DNA of 48,851 nucleotides from Myxococcales bacterium. GTDB taxonomy: Bacteria; Myxococcota_A; UBA9160; UBA4427. The notes beneath the pieces were generated by a model that saw only the letters and a program-made list of their open reading frames with translations, was not told the origin of the DNA and did not search any database. The position numbers and the translations under genes are program-made. The DNA lies in contig DUCT01000187.1 of the NCBI GenBank assembly GCA_012959665.1, positions 27,598 through 76,448 of the forward strand. Direction: 5' to 3'. Of this stretch, positions 8,790 to 19,259 are shown in pieces (the stretch's first letter is position 1; every line of letters starts with the position of its first letter).

Positions 8790-9764
8790 TTGATAAGAGT
8801 CCAGCCCAAATTGACTTCGCCACTCCAGGCCGGCTCTCTGCCGACACGGGTGCCACGACTTATCGCCATTGGTGGCGGTAAGGGGGGTGTCGGCAAGACA
8901 TTTGTGACCACGAACGTCGCCATCACCCTCGCACGGATGGGCCATCGGGTAGTGGCGATGGATGCCGATTTGGACGGCGCGAACCTCCATACCTGCCTGG
9001 GGGTCGCCAACCCCGAAATCAGCCTGGCGGATTTCGTGGCGGGGCGTGTGAATGAACCCGCCAAGCTTCTGATTCAGACGCGCGAATCGAATCTTCAGCT
9101 GATCGCGGGTACGCACTCCAATCTGCATCAACCCCAGCCCGACAAGACCCGGCGGGTTGAGTTGTTGCGCGGCCTCCGCCGTCTAGACACAGACTACGTT
9201 CTGATCGATCTGGGCGCGGGAAGTCAGCCCGCGGCGCTCGATTACTTCCTGGTCGCGAATGAGGGGTTGCTGATCATGCGACCCGAGCCGACCTCCGTGG
9301 AAAATGCCTACTCGTTTCTGCGCGCGGCCTTTTATCGGCGACTGCGTTTGGCAGCGCGTGGCCACGGTGTGCGGGAATTGGTCGAGGAAGCCACGGACCA
9401 GCGCAACGAGAAGGGGATTCGGACGCCCCACGACCTCATGCGCGAGATCGAGGCGATCAGCCCAGTGGAGGGCCGACGGTTGATGCACACCATGCGAGCT
9501 TTTCGCCCTAGGGTCGTTGTGAATGAAGCGCGGACCGCTGCCGATATCAAGCTGGGCTTTGCGGTGGTCAGCGTCTGCGAGAAATTTTTCGGCTTCAAGG
9601 CCGATTACCTTGGCTACGTGAATTACCAGAACGAGGCCCGGGAGTCGGTCTCGGCCCGCGAGCCTCTATGCGACTACAAGGCGGATTCGGACGCAGCTCG
9701 TTACCTGAGCCGTATCGCCGCAAAACTTGCCGGTGTTCCCTTAAGCCGGAGGGGGGAACCTTGA
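8790..9764 (+). CDS. MinD/FlhG/ParA-superfamily P-loop ATPase
   Basis: Deviant Walker A GGGKGGVGKTFVTTN, VAMDADLDGANLHTCLG, YVLIDLGAGSQPAALDYFLVANEGLLIMRPEPTSVENAYSF; start is TTG 8790 or GTG 8850. Confidence 0.9.
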   Translation: MIRVQPKLTSPLQAGSLPTRVPRLIAIGGGKGGVGKTFVTTNVAITLARMGHRVVAMDADLDGANLHTCLGVANPEISLADFVAGRVNEPAKLLIQTRESNLQLIAGTHSNLHQPQPDKTRRVELLRGLRRLDTDYVLIDLGAGSQPAALDYFLVANEGLLIMRPEPTSVENAYSFLRAAFYRRLRLAARGHGVRELVEEATDQRNEKGIRTPHDLMREIEAISPVEGRRLMHTMRAFRPRVVVNEARTAADIKLGFAVVSVCEKFFGFKADYLGYVNYQNEARESVSAREPLCDYKADSDAARYLSRIAAKLAGVPLSRRGEP

Positions 9765-9807
9765 CTCAATCGGAACTCAGGCGCGTTCCTGCTCTCGAGG
9801 ATTCAAC

Positions 9808-10446
9808 TTGCTAGGCCTCAACGAACTCGACTATTACGAGGTCCTGGAGGTCCCGAGGGACGCCTCTCTCGAGGAGATCGACCGAGCCTACCAAATCCTT
9901 CACGAAGCCTACGCGACCGAATCCCTCGCGCTCTATTCGGTATTCAGCGAAGGGGATGCGGAACTGATGCGGGACCGTGTCGAAGAGGCCCACCGCGTCC
10001 TGTCGGATTTTGAACTCCGCCGGGAGTACGATGCGTCCAGCCCCAAGGCGCCGGGAGGCGTGCCCGTGGCAGGGGATACACGGGTGGGGGGGAACGATGG
10101 CTGGGAGGAGGTGTCACCCCTTGGAAGTTCGCCAACACTGGGGGAGCAGATGGAAGAGCCCGAGGACGGGAATTGGAATGGGGACCTCCTGCGCAGGGCC
10201 CGCATTCATGCGGGCATAGAACTCGAGCAAATCGCCGAGATCACAAAAGTCGGTATTCGAACCCTGCGTCTGCTTGAAGACGACGCTTACGAAGACCTTC
10301 CGGCGACGGTTTACGTCCGTGGCTTTGTGACCGCCTATGTGCGCACGATCGGAATCGAATCGACCCGGGCAGTCGCCAGCTACATCCAACACCTTGAAGA
10401 GTCCCGGCTCGATGAGGGCCGAGGTCGTTTCCTCGGTCGTCGCTGA
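9808..10446 (+). CDS. J-domain-like protein fused to a RodZ-type HTH_25 domain
   Basis: N-term NELDYYEVLEVPRDASLEEIDRAYQ...VLSDFELRREYDAS (J-like, no HPD); C-term LLRRARIHAGIELEQIAEITKVGIRTLRLLEDDAYEDLPATVYVRGFVTAYVRTIGI. Confidence 0.85.
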   Translation: MLGLNELDYYEVLEVPRDASLEEIDRAYQILHEAYATESLALYSVFSEGDAELMRDRVEEAHRVLSDFELRREYDASSPKAPGGVPVAGDTRVGGNDGWEEVSPLGSSPTLGEQMEEPEDGNWNGDLLRRARIHAGIELEQIAEITKVGIRTLRLLEDDAYEDLPATVYVRGFVTAYVRTIGIESTRAVASYIQHLEESRLDEGRGRFLGRR

Positions 10447-10475
10447 ACCCTTGCGGCTTCCTGGGGGCTGATCCC

Positions 10476-11468
10476 ATGGCGGGAAGTGATGGGTGCGCGG
10501 GTGATTCTGCCGCCGGGTCCGATGCCGAGGGATTGAGTTTCGTGGTCGGTCCAGATCTGGGCGGGCAGCGAGTCGACCAGGCTTTGGCGGAACTCTGCGG
10601 AGTCCCCCGAGCCCAGGTGTCCCGCTGGATCACAGGGGGCCGAGTTCGGGTCGACGGCAAGACGGTGGAGCGAGGGAGCCGCCGGGTTCGGGAAGGTCAC
10701 CACCTGCAAGCGGAGCCGCCCGAAGCTCCCGAAGCGCGGGTTATCCCCGAGGCGATTGCCCTGGACATTCTCTTTGAAGACGCGGACCTCGTGGTGGTGG
10801 ACAAGCGTGCGGGAATGGTGGTTCACCCGGCGCCCGGACATGCGAGCGGCACATTGGTCAATGCGCTTCTTCACCATTGCGGTTCCCTCCCCAGTGTGGG
10901 CGGAGTGCTGCGGCCCGGCATAGTTCATCGACTCGATCGGGGAACCTCGGGCGTGATGGTGGTGGCCAAGAACGATTTTAGTCACAGGGTGATCGCCGAA
11001 CAATTTCACGATCACTCCATCGAGCGAATCTACCGGGCGGCGGTTCGGGCCGTGCCGACGGTGGGGAGCGGTCGGGTTGACCGACCCATTGGTCGGCATT
11101 TGCGCGACCGCAAGAAGATGAGTGTTCGCTCGCGTTCGAGTCGTCCGGCGGCGACACGCTGGAGGGTGATCGAGCGCTTCCCCGGGGCCGGGGTCGCCTG
11201 GCTTGAGATTCATCCGGAAACCGGGCGCACCCATCAGATCCGGGTTCACCTTGCTTCGATTGGCCTGCCGGTGTGCGGGGATCCCGTCTACGGACGGTCG
11301 CGCAAGCGTCCGCATAGCGGGGTTGCTCCGATTTTGAGGCCGGCCCTGCACGCGGCTGTGCTCGGGTTCAAGCATCCCCGTAGCGGGCGGAGCGTGCGCT
11401 TTGAGTCGCCCCTGCACGCCGATCTCGCGGATTTTCTGGACCGACTTCGCCGGGGGGAGGAAGCGTGA
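10476..11468 (+). CDS. rluD: RluD-family 23S rRNA pseudouridine synthase
   Basis: S4 domain, DLVVVDKRAGMVVHPAPGH, IVHRLDRGTSGVMVVAKN, ETGRTHQIRVHLASIGLPV. Confidence 0.93.
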   Translation: MAGSDGCAGDSAAGSDAEGLSFVVGPDLGGQRVDQALAELCGVPRAQVSRWITGGRVRVDGKTVERGSRRVREGHHLQAEPPEAPEARVIPEAIALDILFEDADLVVVDKRAGMVVHPAPGHASGTLVNALLHHCGSLPSVGGVLRPGIVHRLDRGTSGVMVVAKNDFSHRVIAEQFHDHSIERIYRAAVRAVPTVGSGRVDRPIGRHLRDRKKMSVRSRSSRPAATRWRVIERFPGAGVAWLEIHPETGRTHQIRVHLASIGLPVCGDPVYGRSRKRPHSGVAPILRPALHAAVLGFKHPRSGRSVRFESPLHADLADFLDRLRRGEEA

Positions 11469-12145
11469 ACGGCGATTCCGCCCCGGTGCCAGGGTTTCTC
11501 CGACATCCTTTGCTAGCGGATCGGGGCGTCGACCACGGTTTCGGAACTCGGGCGGCATTGGCCCCTTCCGGACTCGCGCGCCCGCGTCAGGTGCACGGGG
11601 TGAACGTCGCCCGTGCGGTCAATGGCGGTCAACTCGACCGAGAAGAGGCCGACGCTGTGATCTCCCATCGGCCGGGGGTTGGGATTGGAATCGTGACGGC
11701 AGATTGTGTCCCCATTTTGCTGGCGTCCCAGTCCGGGGGCGCGGTGGCGGCAATCCACGCGGGCTGGCGGGGGTTGGCGGCGGGCGTGGTGGAATCCGGT
11801 CTGGGGGCTCTGCGGGAGGTGGCGAAGCCGCAGGAGGAAATCGTGGCGGTGATTGGCCCGCATATTGGGCGCTGCTGTTACGAGGTGGACGCTCCGGTAA
11901 TGGACCCGCTTCACTTACGCTTCGGTGCGGCCCTCGAACCGGCGAGCGCATCGTCGCGCCCAGGCCACCACCGGTTGGATCTGGGCCAACTGGTTGTCGC
12001 CGACCTGATCCGGTCGGGGATTGAATCCGAGTCGATTGGCATTCTCGCCGAGGCCTGCACCGCGTGTGGGGTCGACCGCTTTCATTCCTATCGCCGAGAG
12101 GGGTCCGGCGCCGGTCGGCTTATCCATTACATCCAACCCCGATGA
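11465..12145 (+). CDS. pgeF: Peptidoglycan editing factor / multicopper polyphenol oxidase (YfiH family)
   Basis: RQVHGVNV, TADCVPILLAS, AAIHAGWRGLAAGVVE, CCYEVDAPV; GTG start overlaps rluD. Confidence 0.92.
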   Translation: MNGDSAPVPGFLRHPLLADRGVDHGFGTRAALAPSGLARPRQVHGVNVARAVNGGQLDREEADAVISHRPGVGIGIVTADCVPILLASQSGGAVAAIHAGWRGLAAGVVESGLGALREVAKPQEEIVAVIGPHIGRCCYEVDAPVMDPLHLRFGAALEPASASSRPGHHRLDLGQLVVADLIRSGIESESIGILAEACTACGVDRFHSYRREGSGAGRLIHYIQPR

Positions 12146-12174
12146 ACTCTACGGAACTCCCCGGGGCAAGTGCC

Positions 12175-12203
12175 TTGACAGGCTCCAGACCGGGTTCTAG
12201 CGT
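12175..12203 (+). promoter_or_regulatory. Candidate sigma70 promoter for rho (TTGACA - 17 bp - TAGCGT)
   Basis: Exact -35 consensus and 17-bp spacer; weak -10; about 230 bp leader before rho. Confidence 0.45.
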
Positions 12204-12387
12204 GACTTCGACTTGGCCCCTCACCCAACTCAGACCCTTTCTGACCAGAGATTCGATGGGGTGAGCATGGGCTCCCGCCCCGCCGATCGGTGAGGGCAAC
12301 CCTGGGCCGATCCAACCCTTCCAAGCAATTCCGATTCCCCTTTCACAATCGTTTTCAGAAAGTCAATTCGCTGGGAGCCCGAAACGC

Positions 12388-13893
12388 GTGCTCCAGAGCG
12401 CTGGACCGATCCCTCCGGCAAGAGAGCCCAACTCAGTGAGCACAGACCGATCCGACGGAAAACCCGGTAAGGGCACACCCACTTCTTCGGGAAGCGGTCG
12501 GACCCGCCGTGGCCGCGGCCGTCGTTCGTCTACTTCGGGCACGCGTGGGGCGCGGGTGGAAACCGCCCAGCGCGACTATTTTCCCTCGGAGGCGGAACTC
12601 GCCAAAGAGGAGGCGGCATTGGTCGACGACGACGGCGCGGATCGCCTTGACATGCACAATCTCAAGGCCATGCCCCCCCCGGAGTTGCTCGAATTTGCCC
12701 TTGAGATGAAGATCGAAAATGTATCGGGGCTGCGCAAGCAGGATTTGATTTTCGAGATTCTGAACGCTCACGCCAAGAAAAAAGGCCGGGTCTTTACCGA
12801 AGGCGTACTCGAGATTTTGGAGGACGGCTTCGGCTTCCTCCGGGAACCGGATCAGAGTTATCAAGCGGGTCCAGACGACATCTACGTTTCGCCGTCTCAG
12901 ATTAGACGCTTCAACATTCGGACCGGCGATACAGTCGAGGGTCAGGTTAGGCCTCCCAAGGAGAACGAACGCTACTTCGCGCTGCTCAAGGTTGAGGCAA
13001 TCAACTTCGAAGCGCCGGAAAAGGCCCGGGCCAAGACTTCTTTCGACAATCTCACGCCCCTCTATCCAGAGGAAAAATTCAATCTGGAAACCGACGAAGG
13101 ATCGTTGACGCCGAGGATCATCGATCTGATCGCGCCCCTGGGCAAAGGTCAGCGCGCTCTCATTACGTCCCCTCCCAAGGCGGGGAAGACGATGGTTCTC
13201 AAGGACATCGCCAACTCCATTGCGGAGAACCACCCCGATGTCTACTTGATCGTCCTGCTCATTGATGAGAGACCCGAAGAAGTCACCGACATGCAGCGTA
13301 CGGTCAAGGCGGAGGTGATTTCTTCGACCTTCGACGAACCGGCTACGCGACACGTCCAGGTTGCTGAAATGGTGATCGCGAAAGCCAAGCGGCTCGTGGA
13401 GCACAAACGCGATGTGGTGATATTGCTCGACTCGATCACCCGGTTGGCACGCGCACACAACACGGTGGTGCCCCATTCGGGAAAGGTCCTCACCGGTGGG
13501 GTGGACTCCAATGCACTCCACAAACCCAAGCGATTCTTCGGGGCCGCCCGCAATGTAGAAGAGGGTGGAAGCCTGACCATCGTGGGGACGGCGCTGATCG
13601 AGACCGGATCGCGTATGGACGAGGTCATCTTTGAGGAATTCAAGGGAACGGGAAACAGTGAGCTTGTCCTGGATCGAAAGCTGGCGGACCGGCGTAGCTA
13701 CCCGGCCATTGACATCAATCGCTCGGCAACCCGGCGGGAGGAACTGCTCCTGAGCGAGAAGGCTTTGAACAGGATGCACATTTTGCGCAAAGTCTTGGCA
13801 CCCCTTTCTCCCGTGGATTCCATGGAATTTCTCCTAGGCAAGATCAAGGCTACAAAAAACAACGGTGAATTCCTGGAGTCAATGAATTCGTGA
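12388..13893 (+). CDS. rho: Transcription termination factor Rho
   Basis: [81 protein letters not shown] start could instead be 12436. Confidence 0.96.
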   Translation: MLQSAGPIPPAREPNSVSTDRSDGKPGKGTPTSSGSGRTRRGRGRRSSTSGTRGARVETAQRDYFPSEAELAKEEAALVDDDGADRLDMHNLKAMPPPELLEFALEMKIENVSGLRKQDLIFEILNAHAKKKGRVFTEGVLEILEDGFGFLREPDQSYQAGPDDIYVSPSQIRRFNIRTGDTVEGQVRPPKENERYFALLKVEAINFEAPEKARAKTSFDNLTPLYPEEKFNLETDEGSLTPRIIDLIAPLGKGQRALITSPPKAGKTMVLKDIANSIAENHPDVYLIVLLIDERPEEVTDMQRTVKAEVISSTFDEPATRHVQVAEMVIAKAKRLVEHKRDVVILLDSITRLARAHNTVVPHSGKVLTGGVDSNALHKPKRFFGAARNVEEGGSLTIVGTALIETGSRMDEVIFEEFKGTGNSELVLDRKLADRRSYPAIDINRSATRREELLLSEKALNRMHILRKVLAPLSPVDSMEFLLGKIKATKNNGEFLESMNS

Positions 13894-14007
13894 ACATGGG
13901 TCTGCCCAGAAGGGCGATGGTTCGCCGAGTACAAGGGTTGAATTGAGCCCAGCCCTCATGAAATACGGCGACTGGATTGGTCCGATCCGATGTAGTGGTG
14001 GTGTGAT

Positions 14008-15086
<1,079 letters not shown>

Positions 15087-15090
<4 letters not shown>

Positions 15091-15992
15091 CTGATCCGAC
15101 CCACACGGGAACGAGTGGCGATGAGCGAGTCTGGACGGTGCTCGATCTACTGAAGTGGACCACCGACCACTTCGCCACCAAGGGGGTCGACACTCCCCGC
15201 CTGGACGCGGAGCTCTTGCTCGCTCATGCATTGGGTCTGCGACGTCTGGATCTCTACCTGCGCTACGAGGAACCCGTAGCGGCTGAAGCCCGCGCCCACT
15301 ACCGGCAGCTAGTCGTTCAGCGAGCGGGCGAACGCATGCCTGTGGCGCTTTTGCTGGGGGAGAAGGAGTTCTGGTCGCTGCCCTTCAAGGTGACGAAAAA
15401 TGTTCTCACGCCGCGCCCGGATACCGAGACCCTGGTCGAAGCGGCCTTGGCCCGGCTTCCCGACGCCGAGCGCGCGTACTCGGTGCTCGACTTGGGGACG
15501 GGTTCCGGGGCCATCGCTCTGGCCCTGGCCCACGAGAAACCCCTGGCCCGGATCACGGCCACGGATCTCTCGCCCCTCGCCCTTGAGGTCGCGAGGCAGA
15601 ATGCCGAGGCCCTGGGCGCGGGCGAGTCCGTACGCTTTCTCGAAGGGGATCTCTTCGAGCCGGTTCGGGACGAGCTCTTCGACCTGATCGTCAGTAATCC
15701 CCCCTACTTGGCCCGGGCAAGCGCCCAGGCGCTCGCCCCGGAATTGGCCCACGAACCCGAGCAGGCGCTCTTCGGGGGGGATGACGGCTACGCGGTCCTG
15801 GGACGTCTGGCCGAGCAGGTGAGGCCCATGCTGGAAGCCGGCGGCTGGTTTCTGGTCGAGCTCGATCCGGGCCAAGCCGCGACGGTGGTCGGTTGGCTCG
15901 AGGCTGCAGGCTTGGGCGAGGCCACGATCTTGAAGGACTTGGCGGGCCGGTCCAGGGTGGTGGCGGTTCAAAATCGGTCTCAGCCGGCCTGA
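15087..15992 (+). CDS. prmC: Release factor glutamine N5-methyltransferase
   Basis: [40 protein letters not shown]; overlaps prfA by 4 bp. Confidence 0.96.
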
Positions 15993-16261
15993 TTTGAGGG
16001 ACTCGATCCCGGCCTGTGAATCGCCGGGAAGCGCCCCGACCCGATGACCCGCGCCAGTCGCTGTAGCGGGCCGTGGCGGTTGCCGGGATCGGTGGCTACA
16101 CAAGGTCCGCAGCGGGCTCCAACCGTCCCAGGGGTGGGGAGCCAAGGGATGGCCTTTCGGCGGGGAAGGCTCGCCGCGGCCGCTGAGGCTGTGAAGAAGG
16201 CCTACGAACCGGCCCATGAGGCCGAGGGTCTGCCCCCCGGGGCGGGCCGAGGGAGCGCGAA

Positions 16262-16867
16262 ATGGCATCAAGTGGGGATTCGTGCCGCGAGGCAACGGTG
16301 GTGCGGGAGACCAAGGAGACCCGAATCAACCTCGAGCTGGCGATTGACGGCTCTGGGGAGTACCGAGTGGCCACGGGGATTCCGTTTTTCGATCACATGC
16401 TGGAGTCCTTTGCCCGGCACGCGCTCTTTGACTTGAAACTCGAGGCGGCGGGGGATACCGAGGTCGATTTTCATCATACGGTCGAGGATGTGGGAATCGC
16501 CCTAGGCCAGGCCTTTCGCGAAGCTCTCGGCAGCGCCGAGGGGATTCGCCGCTTTGGCTCCTTTGTGCTCCCCATGGCGGAGAGCAAGGTCGAGGTGGCG
16601 CTGGATATCTCGAATCGGCCCACGCTTTGCTACCAGGTCCCCCTCGAGAATGGCCGCATCGGAAATTTTGATGCCTCCTTGGCCGAGGATTTTTTCCACG
16701 CCTTCGCGCAGAACGCTGGGATCGATCTGCACATCGAGAAGCGTTACGGCCGCAGCCCGCACCATGTGGTCGAAGCGGCTTTCAAGGGCGTCGCTCGGGC
16801 CCTGCGCGAGGCGGCTTCGGTGGACCCCCGCGAGAAGGGTCTTCCCAGCGTGAAAGGTACGCTCTAG
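16262..16867 (+). CDS. hisB: Imidazoleglycerol-phosphate dehydratase
   Basis: ATGIPFFDHMLESFARHALFDL, DFHHTVEDVGIALGQA, HIEKRYGRSPHHVVEAAFKGVARALR. Confidence 0.97.
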   Translation: MASSGDSCREATVVRETKETRINLELAIDGSGEYRVATGIPFFDHMLESFARHALFDLKLEAAGDTEVDFHHTVEDVGIALGQAFREALGSAEGIRRFGSFVLPMAESKVEVALDISNRPTLCYQVPLENGRIGNFDASLAEDFFHAFAQNAGIDLHIEKRYGRSPHHVVEAAFKGVARALREAASVDPREKGLPSVKGTL

Positions 16868-16936
16868 GGCGATGACGGACGGGTGGGCCCGGGTGCGCAA
16901 GAGCGTTCCGGGTTTGGTCGGCCAAGGACGGGCTCA

Positions 16937-17584
16937 ATGAGTACAGCCGCGAAAGTGGCGCTGGTCGACTACGGGGCCGGCAACATACGCAGCGTCGCCA
17001 AGGCGCTCGAGCGCAGCGGCTTCGAGGTTGAGGTCACAGATTCGCCGTCGGTGGTCTTGGCCGCGGATGGAGTGGTGCTGCCCGGTGCCGGTGCCTTCGC
17101 GGATGCCATGGCGACCTTGCGCGCGCGCGGACTCGAAGAGGCGGTGAAGCAGACTGTTCAAGCGGGCCATCCCTATCTGGGCCTTTGCGTCGGTGTACAG
17201 GTGCTTTTCGAAGAGGGCGAAGAGCATGGCATCACGCCGGGCTTTGGAATCTTCGAGGGCCGGGTCGAGCGTTTCCCCGAGACGGACTCCGATGGCTCGC
17301 GCTTGCGGATTCCGCAGATCGGATGGAACGAAGTGCGCTTCCAAGGCGACCACCCGATGGTCGCGCACCTGCCCGAGCGAGATCACTACTACTTCGTTCA
17401 CTCCTACCGGCCCGTGCCGACGGATTCATCAGTGGTGGCAGGGATTTGTGACTACGGCGGAAACTTTGCGGCCGCGGTCGCAAACCAGTCCATCTTCGCC
17501 GTTCAGTTTCACCCCGAGAAGAGTCAGCAGGCGGGCAAGCGGCTTCTCGACGCCTATCGGAGCTGGGTGGAGGAAACACGGTGA
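16937..17584 (+). CDS. hisH: Imidazole glycerol phosphate synthase glutaminase subunit
   Basis: [61 protein letters not shown]. Confidence 0.96.
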   Translation: MSTAAKVALVDYGAGNIRSVAKALERSGFEVEVTDSPSVVLAADGVVLPGAGAFADAMATLRARGLEEAVKQTVQAGHPYLGLCVGVQVLFEEGEEHGITPGFGIFEGRVERFPETDSDGSRLRIPQIGWNEVRFQGDHPMVAHLPERDHYYFVHSYRPVPTDSSVVAGICDYGGNFAAAVANQSIFAVQFHPEKSQQAGKRLLDAYRSWVEETR

Positions 17585-18417
17585 CGCTGCTCAAGCGAGT
17601 GATTCCGTGCCTGGATGTGGATAAGGGTCGAGTGGTCAAGGGCGTGAAATACGTTGACCACGTGGACTGCGGCGACCCGGTACAGGTGGCTCAACTCTAC
17701 GATGCCCAGGAAGCCGACGAGGTGACCTTTCTCGATATCACGGCGAGCCACGAAGAGCGGGGCATCCTGCTCGATATCGTTTCCCAAACCGCCGAGACGG
17801 TCTTCATGCCCTTGACTGTGGGGGGCGGCGTCCGTTCCCTGCAAGATATTCGCGACCTGTTGAACGCCGGCGCCGACAAGGTTTCGATCATGACCGCTGC
17901 GGTGCACAATCCCGACCTCGTCGCCGATGCCGCGGCGAAAATCGGAAGCGCGAACCTGGTGCTGGCGATTGATGCCCGGGCGGTGCGAGATGAAAGCGAT
18001 CGCCCGGTGCCCGGGCGCTGGGAGGTCTATACCCATGGTGGTCGCCGGCCCACTGGGATCGACGCCGTCGAGTGGGCGGGCCGAATGGCCGAGGCCGGGG
18101 CCGGCGAAATATTGCTGACCAGCATGGATCGCGATGGGACCAAGAGTGGCTATGACCTGGCGTTGCTGCGCGCAGTTTCGGATCGCGTTCGAGTGCCCGT
18201 GGTGGCCTCCGGAGGAGGGGGGAGCGCTGACGATCTGGCCGCTGCGCTGAGCGATGGCCCGAACGGCGGCCATGCCCAGGCGGCCTTGGCGGCTTCAATT
18301 TTTCACTTCGGTGAAGCGACTGTGGGGGAGGTCAAGCTTGCACTCCTCGATCTGGGGATCGAGGTCCGCCCGCCCTCGCCCGATGCCAGCCAGGAGCGGA
18401 GTTCCCCCGGCCGCTGA
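17581..18417 (+). CDS. hisF: Imidazole glycerol phosphate synthase cyclase subunit
   Basis: [81 protein letters not shown]. Confidence 0.97.
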   Translation: MTLLKRVIPCLDVDKGRVVKGVKYVDHVDCGDPVQVAQLYDAQEADEVTFLDITASHEERGILLDIVSQTAETVFMPLTVGGGVRSLQDIRDLLNAGADKVSIMTAAVHNPDLVADAAAKIGSANLVLAIDARAVRDESDRPVPGRWEVYTHGGRRPTGIDAVEWAGRMAEAGAGEILLTSMDRDGTKSGYDLALLRAVSDRVRVPVVASGGGGSADDLAAALSDGPNGGHAQAALAASIFHFGEATVGEVKLALLDLGIEVRPPSPDASQERSSPGR

Positions 18418-18640
18418 TAGGTTCTTGAGCAAGAGCAAAGGCTGCGCTAGCCTAGGGAATTCGTCCCGTAATCTTGCCCAAGTAGCTGTTTCGTTAGCGC
18501 TTTCTGAATTTTCTGTGTTCTCGGGGGGAGAGGGGTTTCACTGCCCGTTTTTGCAGGGAAACTCAGATCTACGGTGAGCCTCATCAATCGTGAACCGTGG
18601 CCGGCCCGAGAGAATAGGCAGAAAAATCGAGTCGATGGGA

Positions 18641-18688
18641 GACAGCGAGTAGGGACTAACGACGAGCGATTAGCGACGAGCGATTACG
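18641..18688. repeat. 14-nt direct repeats (gacgagcgattagc gacgagcgattacg, plus a degenerate upstream copy)
   Basis: Exact-length units at 18661-18674 and 18675-18688. Confidence 0.65.
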
Positions 18689-18710
18689 AAAAAAGAGGCC
18701 GCCTCCCTCT
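18689..18710 (-). terminator. Candidate intrinsic terminator on the minus strand (AGAGG-loop-CCTCT-TTTTTT)
   Basis: 5-bp stem with 7-nt loop followed by a six-T tract on the minus strand; no minus-strand CDS upstream of it. Confidence 0.4.
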
Positions 18711-18758
18711 GACTGAACGAGAGGAAAGCGGTAGGAATACGGAGAGCAAGACGCAATT

Positions 18759-18820
18759 GAGCGGGTGCATTGCTGAAATAGTTGCAGAATTTTTCATAAA
18801 AATCCGCAGGGGACCCGCTC
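18759..18820. other. Nested inverted-repeat element; candidate structured RNA upstream of rpsU
   Basis: Outer stem GAGCGGGT (18759-18766)/ACCCGCTC (18813-18820); inner hairpin TGCAGAATTTTT-CAT-AAAAATCCGCA (18783-18808). Confidence 0.5.
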
Positions 18821-19030
18821 GTACACGATAAAACTGAGCAAATTCAAAATTCAGAATAAAATCAAGACATTAAACAGGCTCAAGGGCCACTCACACACAC
18901 CGGAGCAATCGCCAATCACCCCAAAGACGGAGCGGGAACCCTCGCAAGAAAACGAGACGGGGTTTCTCGCCCAATGCGTCAAATATTAGGGCGCGCGGGG
19001 TTCGCGATCTGCCAGGAGCGATAAGAATAT

Positions 19031-19228
19031 ATGTCCGTTATGAAGGTCAAAGAAAATGAATCCATCGAGCAGGCTCTTCGGCGTTTTAAAAAGGTCTGCG
19101 AGAAGGCGGGAATTCTGACAGAGCTTCGGCGTCGCGAGTACTACGACAAGCCGAGCATTCGGAAGAAGAAAAAAGAGGCGGCCGCGAGGAAGCGTGCGCT
19201 GAAAAAAGTTAGACGCACGGGTCCCTGA
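19031..19228 (+). CDS. rpsU: 30S ribosomal protein S21
   Basis: [46 protein letters not shown]. Confidence 0.97.
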   Translation: MSVMKVKENESIEQALRRFKKVCEKAGILTELRRREYYDKPSIRKKKKEAAARKRALKKVRRTGP

Positions 19229-19259
19229 ATCTCAGAAGGCTCGGGTCGTGGAGTAGGCT

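Noticed and set aside
12433-13779. 448-aa minus-strand ORF
   Set aside because: Antisense shadow of rho.
18418-19030. 6S RNA, tmRNA or SRP RNA call
   Set aside because: Structure is present but no diagnostic sequence of a known RNA family was recognisable by eye; left as an unnamed candidate.
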